Positions 1 to 7,769 of a stretch of 64,000 bases of DNA are shown piece by piece. The DNA comes from Legionella gresilensis. GTDB lineage: Bacteria > Pseudomonadota > Gammaproteobacteria > Legionellales > Legionellaceae. The stretch's first letter is position 1; each line of letters begins with the position of its first letter. The position numbers and the translations under genes were made by a program. Where the stretch lies: assembly GCF_900639865.1 (NCBI RefSeq), contig NZ_CAAAHX010000006.1, positions 1 to 64,000 on the forward strand. The letters run 5' to 3'. The notes below the pieces were generated by a model, which was not told the DNA's origin, searched no databases, and saw only the letters and a program-made list of their open reading frames with translations.

Positions 1-7
1 CTCTTTT

Positions 8-350
8 TTATCCCAGGTGTTTAGTTGACAAGGCTATAAGTTCTGCCACGATTGTCACACGATTGCAGCCAATTTCGTCAGGTGTTTGACTTAGCAGGGT
101 CTTTAATAAAAGATGCAATTTGAGCTGCTGATAAAAAGCACCGCGCTGATTCCTTTACACCACGTTTTTTATAGTCAAAACTGCGCTCACCCTTTAATTC
201 AAACTCTCGAACATATTTGAGCACTGACGTAAGGCTAAATCCGAATAATTTCGCGGCCACGGTTTTCTTAACATCATGGTACACAACCGCATACACTACT
301 TTTTTACGTAGCTCTAATAATACGTCTACTGACAATTTCCTGTTACTCAT
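8..350 (-). pseudogene. IS630-type transposase N-terminal remnant, frameshifted
   Basis: The translation from the methionine at 350 has a helix-turn-helix region typical of IS630-family transposase N-termini (KTVAAKLFGFSLTSVLKYV). The frame closes at 78, but a neighbouring frame continues with TPDEIGCNRVTIVAELIAL, similar to the segment after the HTH in IS630 proteins, and stops at 8-10. The gene is therefore read as frameshifted near 85-90, and there is no DDE catalytic domain before the window edge. An upstream ATG at 401 is possible, but the residues before 350 do not look like transposase. The family call rests on the HTH region only. Confidence 0.6.
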
Positions 351-509
351 CTTAAGAAAATAATTAATAAAATTGCCTAGAATAGCACCTCTAATCATCA
401 ACTTTTAGACGCCAGAGTAATAATGAGTTAACCAATGAAAATGGGATTAATACAGATTTGATGTTGAGAAAATAAAAGAGATTAATCTTTAGTGTATTCA
501 TTTAATAAC

Positions 510-549
510 TTCAAACTTATTTCAAAAAGCTTTTTAAAATAAGTTTGAA
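510..549. repeat. 13-bp perfect inverted repeat (hairpin)
   Basis: TTCAAACTTATTT at 510-522 is matched by its exact complement at 537-549, with a 14-base AT-rich loop. It lies just beyond the stop of the minus-strand ankyrin gene and could act as its 3' hairpin. No U-tract follows on that strand, so a classical terminator is uncertain. Confidence 0.5.
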
Positions 550-581
550 AAAATTTAATAGCGATATATGAATGAATCTAC

Positions 582-2270
582 TTAATTAAGAAATTGAGTT
601 GAATTTTTATCAGTCAATTCAGTTGAGCTTTCATCTGATTTAAGAGTAGCGTTTAAATTAAATAGAGAACCTTTATATTGTGATACTGATGAATTTTGTG
701 GCTTGTCATTATCAACTATGCCTAAAGAAAGAAGCTTGGCTTTTAATTCCATCACTTCATCTTCTAATTCAACATTTTTATTTTTTAACTGTTGAATTTG
801 AGTTTGTAAAAAATCACATCGGCTATTTAATTGGTCAATTACTTGTTTATCATTTAATTGCATACTATTTGAACTAGAGAAAATATGATTAAACATTAGT
901 GCTACTGCTTGAGCTTGTTGAAAGCGCTCCCAAGCCTCTTTAATAAAATCTAGAATCTCATAAGGAACTTTTTGAGCTTTCGCATATTCATAAATGTTTA
1001 AATATGAATCACTATCTTCATCATGTATTATCATATCTAATTTAGCATTCCCTTTGGTAATAAGGGTTTGAGCAATGTTGGTTTTTTTAGAAAGAATATG
1101 ATCAGGTCCATCAATAGCTTTTAACATTTTAGCCATTTTTTTATCATAAAAAGAAGTCAGGCCAATTTCTTCAGGCGTGAATTGCATGCCTTCTATAGCT
1201 AAAAATTTATGTAATGGAGTGAGCCCTTTGCTGTTACGAATATTTGCATCAGCGTTATGTGCAATTAATAAATCGACTGCTTTTTCTTTTTTTCTTTCTA
1301 TAGCATAGTGCGAAGGCGTGTCTTGATCTTCATCTTGTGTATTAACATTTGCGCCTTTGTTCAGAAGCATGGTCATAATATCAAGGAATTCATTTGCAGA
1401 CGCGCAATGTAAAGGGGTTTCGCCATCTTTTGCTGCTATATTTGGATTTGCTTTATATTCAAGCAAAAGTTCGGCTGCAGTCGTATTATTATTAAGTGCT
1501 GCAATATGCAGGGGAGAATATTGCTCATCGCCAATTTTAAGATCAACTTGTGCGCCATTTTCAACTAAAAACTTAACGAGTTCATTTTTATTTGAGTGCA
1601 CTGCAAGATGTAATAAGAAATAATCATTGCCATCAACATTTAATGACATAGTGTTAATGTCTAGCTGCTTATTAGCAATCCAAGATGCGATAGTAGTTAT
1701 GAAATCGTGCTCAGATAATTCTTTAAAAGAATGCAATAAAAGAGCTTTAGTTACACTGAGCTCAGCACCATACTCTTTTAATAATTTTACTTCATCTGCT
1801 AATTGCATCATATAAGCATAATTCACTGGTGTATCACCATTGGCATCATTAAGATGAGTTTGTGCCCCTTTTTTAAGTAATAATTCCATACAATCAGGTT
1901 TTCCAAGGGCATAATGCAAAGGCACCTTACCATTATCATCTTGAAGATTGATATCAGCACCATGTTGAATTAACAAATCAACTACAGTAACGTTACCTAC
2001 GTCGGCTGCATAATGTAGCGGACTTTTATCGTGAAATCTACTTAAGCAATTAACATTTGCTCCATGGTCTAATAATAACTTAATTATTTCAACACTATAA
2101 GAGTATGCTGAATTGTAAACTGCCATATGCAATAGTGAAACGTAATCATAGTAAAAACTATAATTATCATACAAATAGTTGATATCATTTTCTGTAGTAG
2201 TGATGTAATCTCTTAATGCATCAACATTTTTCTCTTCAATAGCGCTAATTATTTCATCGTTAAGCTTCAT
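582..2270 (-). CDS. Ankyrin-repeat protein with C-terminal coiled coil, candidate secreted effector
   Basis: About 562 residues. Two blocks of ankyrin repeats are visible, roughly residues 40-170 and 215-360, with repeated cores such as SPLHYAADVGN, TPLHCASANEF and LLLDHGANVN. A leucine-rich coiled coil follows near residues 475-525 (LQTQIQQLKNKNVELEDEV). There is no signal peptide or membrane segment, so it is presumably cytosolic or exported by a non-Sec route. The start at 2270 is preferred over the ATG at 2303 because GGA lies about 8 bases upstream and the first ankyrin-like helix begins right after. In Legionella many such proteins are Dot/Icm effectors; that role here is inference. The acidic, serine/threonine-rich C-terminus is compatible with it. 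Confidence 0.8.
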   Translation of the reverse strand: MKLNDEIISAIEEKNVDALRDYITTTENDINYLYDNYSFYYDYVSLLHMAVYNSAYSYSVEIIKLLLDHGANVNCLSRFHDKSPLHYAADVGNVTVVDLLIQHGADINLQDDNGKVPLHYALGKPDCMELLLKKGAQTHLNDANGDTPVNYAYMMQLADEVKLLKEYGAELSVTKALLLHSFKELSEHDFITTIASWIANKQLDINTMSLNVDGNDYFLLHLAVHSNKNELVKFLVENGAQVDLKIGDEQYSPLHIAALNNNTTAAELLLEYKANPNIAAKDGETPLHCASANEFLDIMTMLLNKGANVNTQDEDQDTPSHYAIERKKEKAVDLLIAHNADANIRNSKGLTPLHKFLAIEGMQFTPEEIGLTSFYDKKMAKMLKAIDGPDHILSKKTNIAQTLITKGNAKLDMIIHDEDSDSYLNIYEYAKAQKVPYEILDFIKEAWERFQQAQAVALMFNHIFSSSNSMQLNDKQVIDQLNSRCDFLQTQIQQLKNKNVELEDEVMELKAKLLSLGIVDNDKPQNSSVSQYKGSLFNLNATLKSDESSTELTDKNSTQFLN

Positions 2271-2657
2271 AAATAATCCAAATAAACCAAAATTGGGCGC
2301 CATTATACTGGCTTTGATAACTTATACAAATGTAAATCAACGATGCATTGCGTCAGAAAAATCTTACTTAGCGATAAGCAAATTTATTTTAGTTTATTCC
2401 AATCTCTGAGGAAGAGCTTGCTGGCACAATATCTGATAGCTATTTTATAGTGAATAGTGAGGAAGATAGGTTTTTGAAAAATTTATAGTAAGTAGTTTAA
2501 TGGTTATCAAAAAGGGTCGTTTTTTGAGAGTAGCAGTAAACCGTACAAGAGACTCAAAAATTGTAGTGTTTATTGCGTCTCAATAGATTCTTCTTAATCT
2601 AATTATAAGCATATAAGTGTATGATAAATATACTGTTGATTAATATTTATAACATTT
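2271..2657. other. Intergenic stretch without a recognisable gene
   Basis: About 390 AT-rich bases separate the divergent ankyrin gene and the P-loop gene. They should hold both promoters, but no convincing -35/-10 pair was singled out. A short open stretch near 2400-2489 reads as an acidic peptide without a start codon and was not called. Confidence 0.4.
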
Positions 2658-3062
2658 ATGGGCAAACGAATAATATATAGATATCCATTTAAAGTTGCTG
2701 TCTTTGGCCTACCTGGTAGTGGTAGAGATGCTCTTATTAAGAGATTTAAAACCGGCAAATACTCAGATAAATCTCGAAATTATAAAAGTGATTCAAAAAT
2801 ATTTATTGCTAGGATGCAAGATAAAATTTGCAGTTTATTAATTTCAAGAAATCCAGGTAAACAAAATACATCAATTTCATCTGAAAACCAGAACTTCATT
2901 AAAGGTATACTATCTACCGATAGTCAAAAAGATGAGAATATAAAAACACTTAAGGAAATTTTCGATATCCCTATAGGAGATAGAATTTGGCAGGATCATT
3001 TACAAAAGCATTATGATAAATTAGCTTCCACGCAAAGTGATTTAAACTTAAGTAAATTTTAG
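2658..3062 (+). CDS. Short Rab/Ras-like P-loop protein, probably truncated
   Basis: 134 residues. The N-terminus (FKVAVFGLPGSGRDALIKRF, residues 11-30) matches the beta1-P-loop-alpha1 start of Rab/Ras GTPases, with the loop reading GLPGSGRD where the family has GxxxxGK(S/T). The usual Lys is Arg and the Ser/Thr is Asp, so nucleotide binding is doubtful. Later GTPase motifs (DxxG, NKxD, SAK) are not visible, and the rest is lysine- and serine-rich. It ends about 115 bases before an IS6-family element, which suggests local decay. Rab-like proteins are known among Legionella eukaryote-like genes. A degenerate GTPase fragment or an unrelated small protein are both possible. Confidence 0.5.
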   Translation: MGKRIIYRYPFKVAVFGLPGSGRDALIKRFKTGKYSDKSRNYKSDSKIFIARMQDKICSLLISRNPGKQNTSISSENQNFIKGILSTDSQKDENIKTLKEIFDIPIGDRIWQDHLQKHYDKLASTQSDLNLSKF

Positions 3063-3178
3063 TAATGATCGAGTTTCAGTCATCCGAACTAAATCGTTCA
3101 TTGATAAAAGCATTTCATTATGATGACAATGCATCTATAGATATTGAATAGTTCCATTTTAACGGTAGTAATGTAATG

Positions 3179-3995
3179 GGCACTGTTGCAAAAGTATGAA
3201 AGCTACGAAAACACAAATTCAGGTCATACTTTAGCTGTATACATAAAACAATTGGTTAATAAATGAGACCTCATTCCGCTTGCCAACCATCCACTTATCA
3301 AATTGTCTTTTTCTAAACATTAGCATGACTTCAGATCCTTTAATTGTAGCGAACGCTGTCTTCATAGTCTGAAAGCCTCTGATTGGGTTAATAAGCCGTT
3401 TAAGCTTGCCATGGTCAGACTCTAAGCGGTTATTGCGATACTTAATTTGGTGATGCTGAGATAACCGATTTTCTGGTTTTAGCTCTTTAATAGCCTGCGT
3501 ATAAGCTGGGTTTTTAGCCGTATTGATAATGCTAATATCGCAAGTTGGATTGCTTTTAATAATTTTTTGTAGAAAACGCCTGGCAGATTTTGCATTCCTG
3601 CGGTGAGGCAGGTAAAAATCAATCGTACTGCCATGCTCATCAATAGCACGATAAAGGTATTTCCATTCACCTTTGACATAGGTTTCATCAAGATGCCAGC
3701 GGCGCGAGTAACGTTTTTTATACCAAGTTAGTTTATGCTGCAAAAGTGGCGCATAATGTTGGACCCCTCGATAAGCAGTCGTGTGCTCTAATTCAAGTCC
3801 GCGTTCTTTCATCATTTCCTCTAAATGTCGACAGCTGATACTGTACTTACAGTACTAGCGTACACATTGTAAGATCAATTCGCCATGAAAGTGACGCCAT
3901 TTGAATGCCAGAGATTTGGTTGAACGCATTTTGTGATTATATTATTCATCAAGTTAGATTAAATTATAAACGAATGTCGTTTTTGCAACAGAGCT
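3179..3995 (-). mobile_element. IS6-family insertion sequence
   Basis: The left end begins GGCACTGTTGCAAA (3179-3192), the classical IS6/IS26-group terminal repeat. The right end reads TTTGCAACAGAGC (3982-3994), an imperfect copy. The length of about 817 bp and single transposase gene fit the family. The 8-base flanks (ATGTAATG on the left, AAAATTTT on the right) do not match, so no target duplication is seen and a recombination after insertion is likely. Confidence 0.85.
3231..3929 (-). pseudogene. IS6-family DDE transposase with in-frame TAG at codon 25
   Basis: The full frame runs from the ATG at 3927-3929 to the stop at 3231, 232 codons, a normal IS6 length. Codon 25 (3855-3857) is TAG where relatives have Trp before a Tyr-x-(K/R)-Y segment. 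Downstream the DDE core is intact by eye: WHLDETYVKGEW, then SIINTAKNPAY, then YRNNRLESDHGKLKRLI. The downstream ATG at 3815 would give 194 residues lacking the N-terminal HTH region, so the product is probably inactive unless the stop is suppressed. Confidence 0.85.
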
Positions 3996-4154
3996 AAAAT
4001 TTTAAAGTACACGGGTATTCCAACGTCCATTGGTATAGGTCGGACCAAAACGTTAGCAAAAGTTGCTAATTTTGTTGCTAAGAAGAAATTAAGCGAGCCC
4101 GTCTTTGATATTAACGGCTTTGAAACGATATCGAGTAAGTATACTACAGCTTAA
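3996..4154 (+). pseudogene. umuC: umuC (DNA polymerase V subunit) internal fragment
   Basis: Reading in frame from 3999, the translation gives KILKYTGIPTSIGIGRTKTL and continues AKVANFVAKKKLSEPVFDI, which closely matches the conserved UmuC stretch TGIPVSIGIGxTKTLAKxAN. The frame closes with TAA at 4152-4154. The match starts exactly at the right end of the IS6 element, so the 5' part of the gene has been removed or left elsewhere. Only about 50 residues of a protein of about 420 remain; the catalytic palm N-terminus and C-terminal little-finger region are absent. Confidence 0.75.
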
Positions 4155-4508
4155 TTTTTACAACAGGACCACATTGCCTCAGAATTTATCGAAAAACTAC
4201 CGTTTGCAGAGTATTTCATTGCTGATAAAGGCTATGATAGTAAAAAATTCCGAGAGCGTATTTACAGGAAATCCTCTAAGCCTGTCATTCGAAGAAAAAG
4301 TAATTCTAGGTTTGGCAACGCAGATATAGATTGGTGTTTATATAGATATCGCCATTTGATTGAAAATTTGTTCGCTAGAATAAAACATTTTCAGGCCGTT
4401 GCCACAAAATTTGATAAATTAAAGCGCAATTATGTTTCTCTGGTGGCTATGGCATGCCCCTTTTTTATGGTTACCTATGTGAAATGTCAAAAGGCCCTAG
4501 TATTATAA
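4155..4508 (+). pseudogene. IS5-family transposase C-terminal fragment
   Basis: The frame starting after the TAA at 4152-4154 reads FIADKGYDSKKFRERI, then SKPVIRRKSN, then YRYRHLIENLFARIKHFQAV and ATKFDKLKRNYVSLVAMA before TAA at 4506-4508. These match the C-terminal half of IS5/IS427-group transposases, including the D of ADKGYD and the E of HLIENLF from the DDE triad. The N-terminal half and the first catalytic Asp are missing, and no terminal repeats were recognised. It is directly joined to the umuC scrap. Confidence 0.75.
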
Positions 4509-4631
4509 TCTTTGCATCTCAGCTGCAACTTTTTCTTATTTGGAAATTTTTGCTTTCCATATTAATGGGTTCTCAAAATAATAACAAGTCGTATAATTAC
4601 AGTTCCTTTTTGTTTTTTAATGAGCAACATC

Positions 4632-5519
4632 ATGTCTAAAGAATTTATTAAAGCTGCCCAGAATGGCGATCTAAAAAAAATAAAACAACTTATTTCTAAT
4701 GTAGATATAAATTTTACTGAAAAACTTGAAATTTACCCTTCAGACTTTGGGTCTACTTATCAAGTTACTGCTCTATCGGCAGCTGTGACTAACAATCATC
4801 AAGAGGTGGTGGAGTTTTTATTAAAAAATGGGGCTAAAGTTGAAGGACTTGATATCGAGAATTACTCATATGACAATTTCAGAACTAATGCTATTTTTGC
4901 TTATTGTTTTAATGAAAATATTAAAAATAGAAACCTAGCCATTTTTAAACTGCTTCTAGAATATGCAGTAAATATTAATCCTAAATTTGGCCTTAAGAGT
5001 ATATTTTCTTTTGAACAGCTTTTTGATCTCTCAGATCGTAGTTATATAGAGAAGCAGTGTATAGGAACTGATGCAAAAGCGTGTCTAGAGCTTTTATTCC
5101 ATGAAGCACTAATTCGTAATGAGCAAAAAATGCTTCAGGGAATTATAAAACTTCAAAGTAATATTGATATCACCGCATCCTTATTTCAAAAGTACTTAGA
5201 GAATCGTAAGCTTACGGAAAAGCAAGTTTCTTCAGTAATGAATAGTGTAGATTTTCTAATTTCTATAAAACATCTCTGGCCAAATGTAAAAAATGATCTC
5301 AAAAACTTATTTGAACAAGATATAATTTCTAAACTAGAGACTCTTCCTGAGCAAACGGATGCTAGGATAAAATGCTTAGAACAAACGGTACAAGCAATGA
5401 ACAATAAAATAGATGAGCAATCAAAAGAAATTCAAGAAATGAAAAAGCTTATTGGCAGTTTATGTAAACTGCAAGAAATAGAAGAAAATAAAAATACGCA
5501 ACGTTTTTTTAGCTCGTAA
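4632..5519 (+). CDS. Ankyrin-repeat protein with C-terminal coiled coil
   Basis: About 295 residues from the ATG at 4632. This start has GAG 7 bases upstream; an ATG four codons earlier at 4620 lacks a ribosome site. Ankyrin-like helices are clear at the N-terminus (FIKAAQNGDLKKIKQLI, then ALSAAVTNNHQEVVEFLLKN), and a third weaker repeat lies near residues 95-120. The middle is helical without a recognised family. The C-terminus (about 235-285) is a coiled coil (IKCLEQTVQAMNNKIDEQSK). No signal peptide. The layout of ankyrin repeats then a coiled coil resembles the larger ankyrin protein at 582-2270. An effector role is inferred from context only. Confidence 0.75.
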   Translation: MSKEFIKAAQNGDLKKIKQLISNVDINFTEKLEIYPSDFGSTYQVTALSAAVTNNHQEVVEFLLKNGAKVEGLDIENYSYDNFRTNAIFAYCFNENIKNRNLAIFKLLLEYAVNINPKFGLKSIFSFEQLFDLSDRSYIEKQCIGTDAKACLELLFHEALIRNEQKMLQGIIKLQSNIDITASLFQKYLENRKLTEKQVSSVMNSVDFLISIKHLWPNVKNDLKNLFEQDIISKLETLPEQTDARIKCLEQTVQAMNNKIDEQSKEIQEMKKLIGSLCKLQEIEENKNTQRFFSS

Positions 5520-5602
5520 GCAAGCATGACAATGGCCTCAGACAATGGGCTTTTCAGGATAAAAGCCCATCATCAGACAATTCTTAAGCACCAGGGGGTG
5601 GG

Positions 5603-5863
5603 ATGGTTTATTACATTGGTGCCAAAAATCTTACCCCTACATCAAGATTGGAGGTGATCTTTACACCTTTGGATGCTAATGGAGGGAATTTGTTGACTCT
5701 GCTTCGAAATGAACCGGAGTTGTTTGCACTGTTGGAAGGCATAGAATTGGATGCGCCAGCAACTAAAGAATCCCTGGAGCGAATTTGCTTTTATGCTTCA
5801 GCTAAAACTCATGATGTGATTGACAGTCATGAAGAAACCCAAATGCAGGGTTATTACAAATGA
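5603..5863 (+). CDS. Small hypothetical protein
   Basis: 86 residues with a strong purine-rich ribosome site (AGGGGGTGGG) just upstream of the ATG. No recognised family. The product is acidic and soluble in appearance, with a helical segment RNEPELFALLEGIELDAPAT and a His/Glu-rich tail. The good ribosome site and ordinary codon use favour a real gene. It stands alone between the ankyrin gene and a minus-strand membrane-protein gene. Confidence 0.55.
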   Translation: MVYYIGAKNLTPTSRLEVIFTPLDANGGNLLTLLRNEPELFALLEGIELDAPATKESLERICFYASAKTHDVIDSHEETQMQGYYK

Positions 5864-5867
5864 TTAA

Positions 5868-5902
5868 AGTCCGTAGGCTGGGCTTTGCCGCTCAGCCTAT
5901 GA
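5868..5902. repeat. Short interspersed repeat-like element
   Basis: The bases GTAGGCTGGGCTTTGCCGC followed by TCAGCCTA form a small imperfect hairpin resembling the TAGGxTGGGC...GCCCA-type elements found at 41.6 and 59.0 kb in this window. It lies between convergent genes at 5863 and 5914. Confidence 0.35.
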
Positions 5903-5913
5903 TTACTGAAATT

Positions 5914-6414
5914 TTACTGGTTATTTTTAATTTTTATTATCGGTCTGCTCAGTAAAATAATCAGCGTAGCAATAATTGCACCCAGCACCGTGCCAAAACC
6001 TAATGACTTTAAACTTCCAATGATTCCGCCTACGAGCATCCCTGCAGCAAGCTCGATGCTAGCGCTTAGAGAGGGGAGTAAAATTTCTGCAATATTATCT
6101 TTTGAAATTGCATTGACGTGTTTTTTGTTTTTATAAATTTTTAAAAGAGTCGCGCTTCCAGTAAACCCGCCACCTAAAACTGAACCGATAATCACACCAA
6201 AGGCACCGCCCACAAAAATATCAACGTCCAATCCGAATTGATGATCTTTATATCCGGTAAAGAAACCAAATAAGGGAGAAAGATAGGCTCCTGACACTGC
6301 ACCAACAATTGCTCCAGAAATCCCTCCTGGCACTGTTCCTGCAATGGCCGCCACATAATAAATTGGATTTTTTAACAGGTTCAATAAATTTAAAAACCCA
6401 TTTTTAATTCGCAT
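5914..6414 (-). CDS. Glycine-rich multi-pass membrane protein, unknown function
   Basis: 166 residues. Three to four hydrophobic segments are visible (about residues 18-50, 66-90, 118-135 and 138-158), packed with small residues in glycine-zipper style (GGISGAIVGAVSGAYLSP and GGAFGVIIGSVLGGG). The segments are separated by a charged loop KIYKNKKHVN. No enzymatic motif is seen. Glycine zippers favour tight helix packing or membrane oligomers, but no function is assigned. Confidence 0.6.
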   Translation of the reverse strand: MRIKNGFLNLLNLLKNPIYYVAAIAGTVPGGISGAIVGAVSGAYLSPLFGFFTGYKDHQFGLDVDIFVGGAFGVIIGSVLGGGFTGSATLLKIYKNKKHVNAISKDNIAEILLPSLSASIELAAGMLVGGIIGSLKSLGFGTVLGAIIATLIILLSRPIIKIKNNQ

Positions 6415-6510
6415 ATAAATCAGAGGGTTAAATTAACTGTTGTTAATTTAACAAAAATTATAGTGTAATAGCAATATTCCACATTTTTGTATATTCCTTG
6501 GATTTAACTT

Positions 6511-7251
6511 GTGAATAGATTTATACATCTTCATTTACAAATTATATTTGTCTTGATTGGAGCACCTGGATTTGTTTTTATTGATAGCCCTTGGTTCCAG
6601 CAACATTATTTTGTAGGACAAGATATTAATAATGTTCTTATGTGCCTTTTTTATTGCTGGATATTTTTTACTACCGCAGATACCAAGCTGTATTTATTAA
6701 TGATGCTAATAACTGTAGTGAGTTTTGGTGCAGAAATTTGCGGCTCGAAGATTCTAACTGCTTATCAATATCATCTGGACAATATTCCCCTTTTTATTCC
6801 TCTTGGTCATGCGGTGGTTTATGCTACAGCTTACCATATATCCCGACATGATTTTGTATGGAAACACCATCATATTTTCGAAGCTGCATTAAGGAAATTG
6901 GCATTTATTATCTGTTTTATTTCTTTGATTTTATTAAACGATATTGCAGGATTTTTCTGCTATTTACTTTTCTTAATGCTGGTTGCAACAAGAAAAAAAC
7001 CTTTGTTTTATTTAACTATGTATGCAGTAAGCTATTATTTGGAATTTTTAGGTACGGTTAGCTCAGCCTGGTCTTATTATTTTGTTCTGGGAAACCACCC
7101 TAATTATCCACCAACCTCCATTATACCCTGCGGTATCGCTGGCATTTATATGTTTGTGGATATCGTCACTAATTCAATCTATCTATATATTAAAAAAATT
7201 AAACATTATGTGAGTAAAAATTTTAAATCTCCAATGACTGTTGCTAGCTAA
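6511..7251 (+). CDS. Multi-pass integral membrane protein, unknown function
   Basis: 246 residues from a GTG start at 6511 with a GGAT sequence about 10 bases upstream. About seven hydrophobic segments alternate with short loops. Conserved-looking polar residues sit in and around them: FGAEICGSK, PLFIPLGHAVVYATAYHISR and PPTSIIPCGIAGIYM. The pattern of Glu, Gly and Pro in membrane helices suggests an enzyme or carrier, but the family is not recognised. The gene stands alone, and about 280 bases after it hold nothing recognisable. Confidence 0.6.
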   Translation: MNRFIHLHLQIIFVLIGAPGFVFIDSPWFQQHYFVGQDINNVLMCLFYCWIFFTTADTKLYLLMMLITVVSFGAEICGSKILTAYQYHLDNIPLFIPLGHAVVYATAYHISRHDFVWKHHHIFEAALRKLAFIICFISLILLNDIAGFFCYLLFLMLVATRKKPLFYLTMYAVSYYLEFLGTVSSAWSYYFVLGNHPNYPPTSIIPCGIAGIYMFVDIVTNSIYLYIKKIKHYVSKNFKSPMTVAS

Positions 7252-7529
7252 ACTAGCAAGCCAATTGATTCTCCAAAGAAGCCCAATAATGAGAGCTAGA
7301 TTATTCAAGTTGTTAAAATTACTAACCAAGCTTGTCTGCCTATCTCTTGTAGTTTTGCGTATCTGTTCGGAGAAATACATCTACCACAAACCTAAGGGTT
7401 GTTAATCAAGTCAATCCTATTTTCATAGTTAACTTGTTTATTCTTAGCAAAAATCAGAAATAAATATACACATTAACTAAAAATAAACCTATATTTGCTT
7501 TTTACTTTTTCTAAGATTAGTTATTCAAT

Positions 7530-7769
7530 ATGCTTATTTATGATGTACATACGCAATCATTTTTAGACGCTTCAACTCATACTGAGGCTGAATTAATAAC
7601 CAGGATTGCCGGAGAAATCTTAGCAGGTAACTACACGAATTCTTCACGTTTAATTAATACATTTGATTCGCCTTCATTTAAAAGGAATATCCAAACAAAA
7701 CATATCTTACAACAATGTATTAACGCCATTAGCGCTCAATGTAAACAAAACAGTAGTTTCGCGCTTTAA
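7530..7769 (+). CDS. Small hypothetical protein whose 3' end lies in an IS terminus
   Basis: 79 residues, no recognised family. The last six codons (from 7751) fall inside the left inverted repeat of the adjacent IS701-like element, so the native C-terminus has probably been replaced and the stop is IS-derived. No clear continuation is seen beyond the right end of the element (after 8812). The ribosome site before 7530 is weak. It may be a gene fragment. Confidence 0.4.
   Translation: MLIYDVHTQSFLDASTHTEAELITRIAGEILAGNYTNSSRLINTFDSPSFKRNIQTKHILQQCINAISAQCKQNSSFAL

Noticed and set aside
2391-2489. Acidic peptide reading (ISEEELAGTISDSYF...) in the intergenic stretch
   Set aside because: No start codon, upstream stops in frame, too short to assign; could be a gene-end remnant but not supported.
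3065-3151. 28-codon open frame just after the P-loop gene
   Set aside because: Very short, no ribosome site, and it runs toward IS6 debris.
4105-4329. Open frame overlapping the umuC/IS5 remnants in another frame
   Set aside because: The other frame carries the recognisable umuC and transposase homology.
4454-4639. 61-codon open frame after the IS5 remnant
   Set aside because: It starts inside the transposase C-terminus in the wrong frame and has no family or ribosome site.
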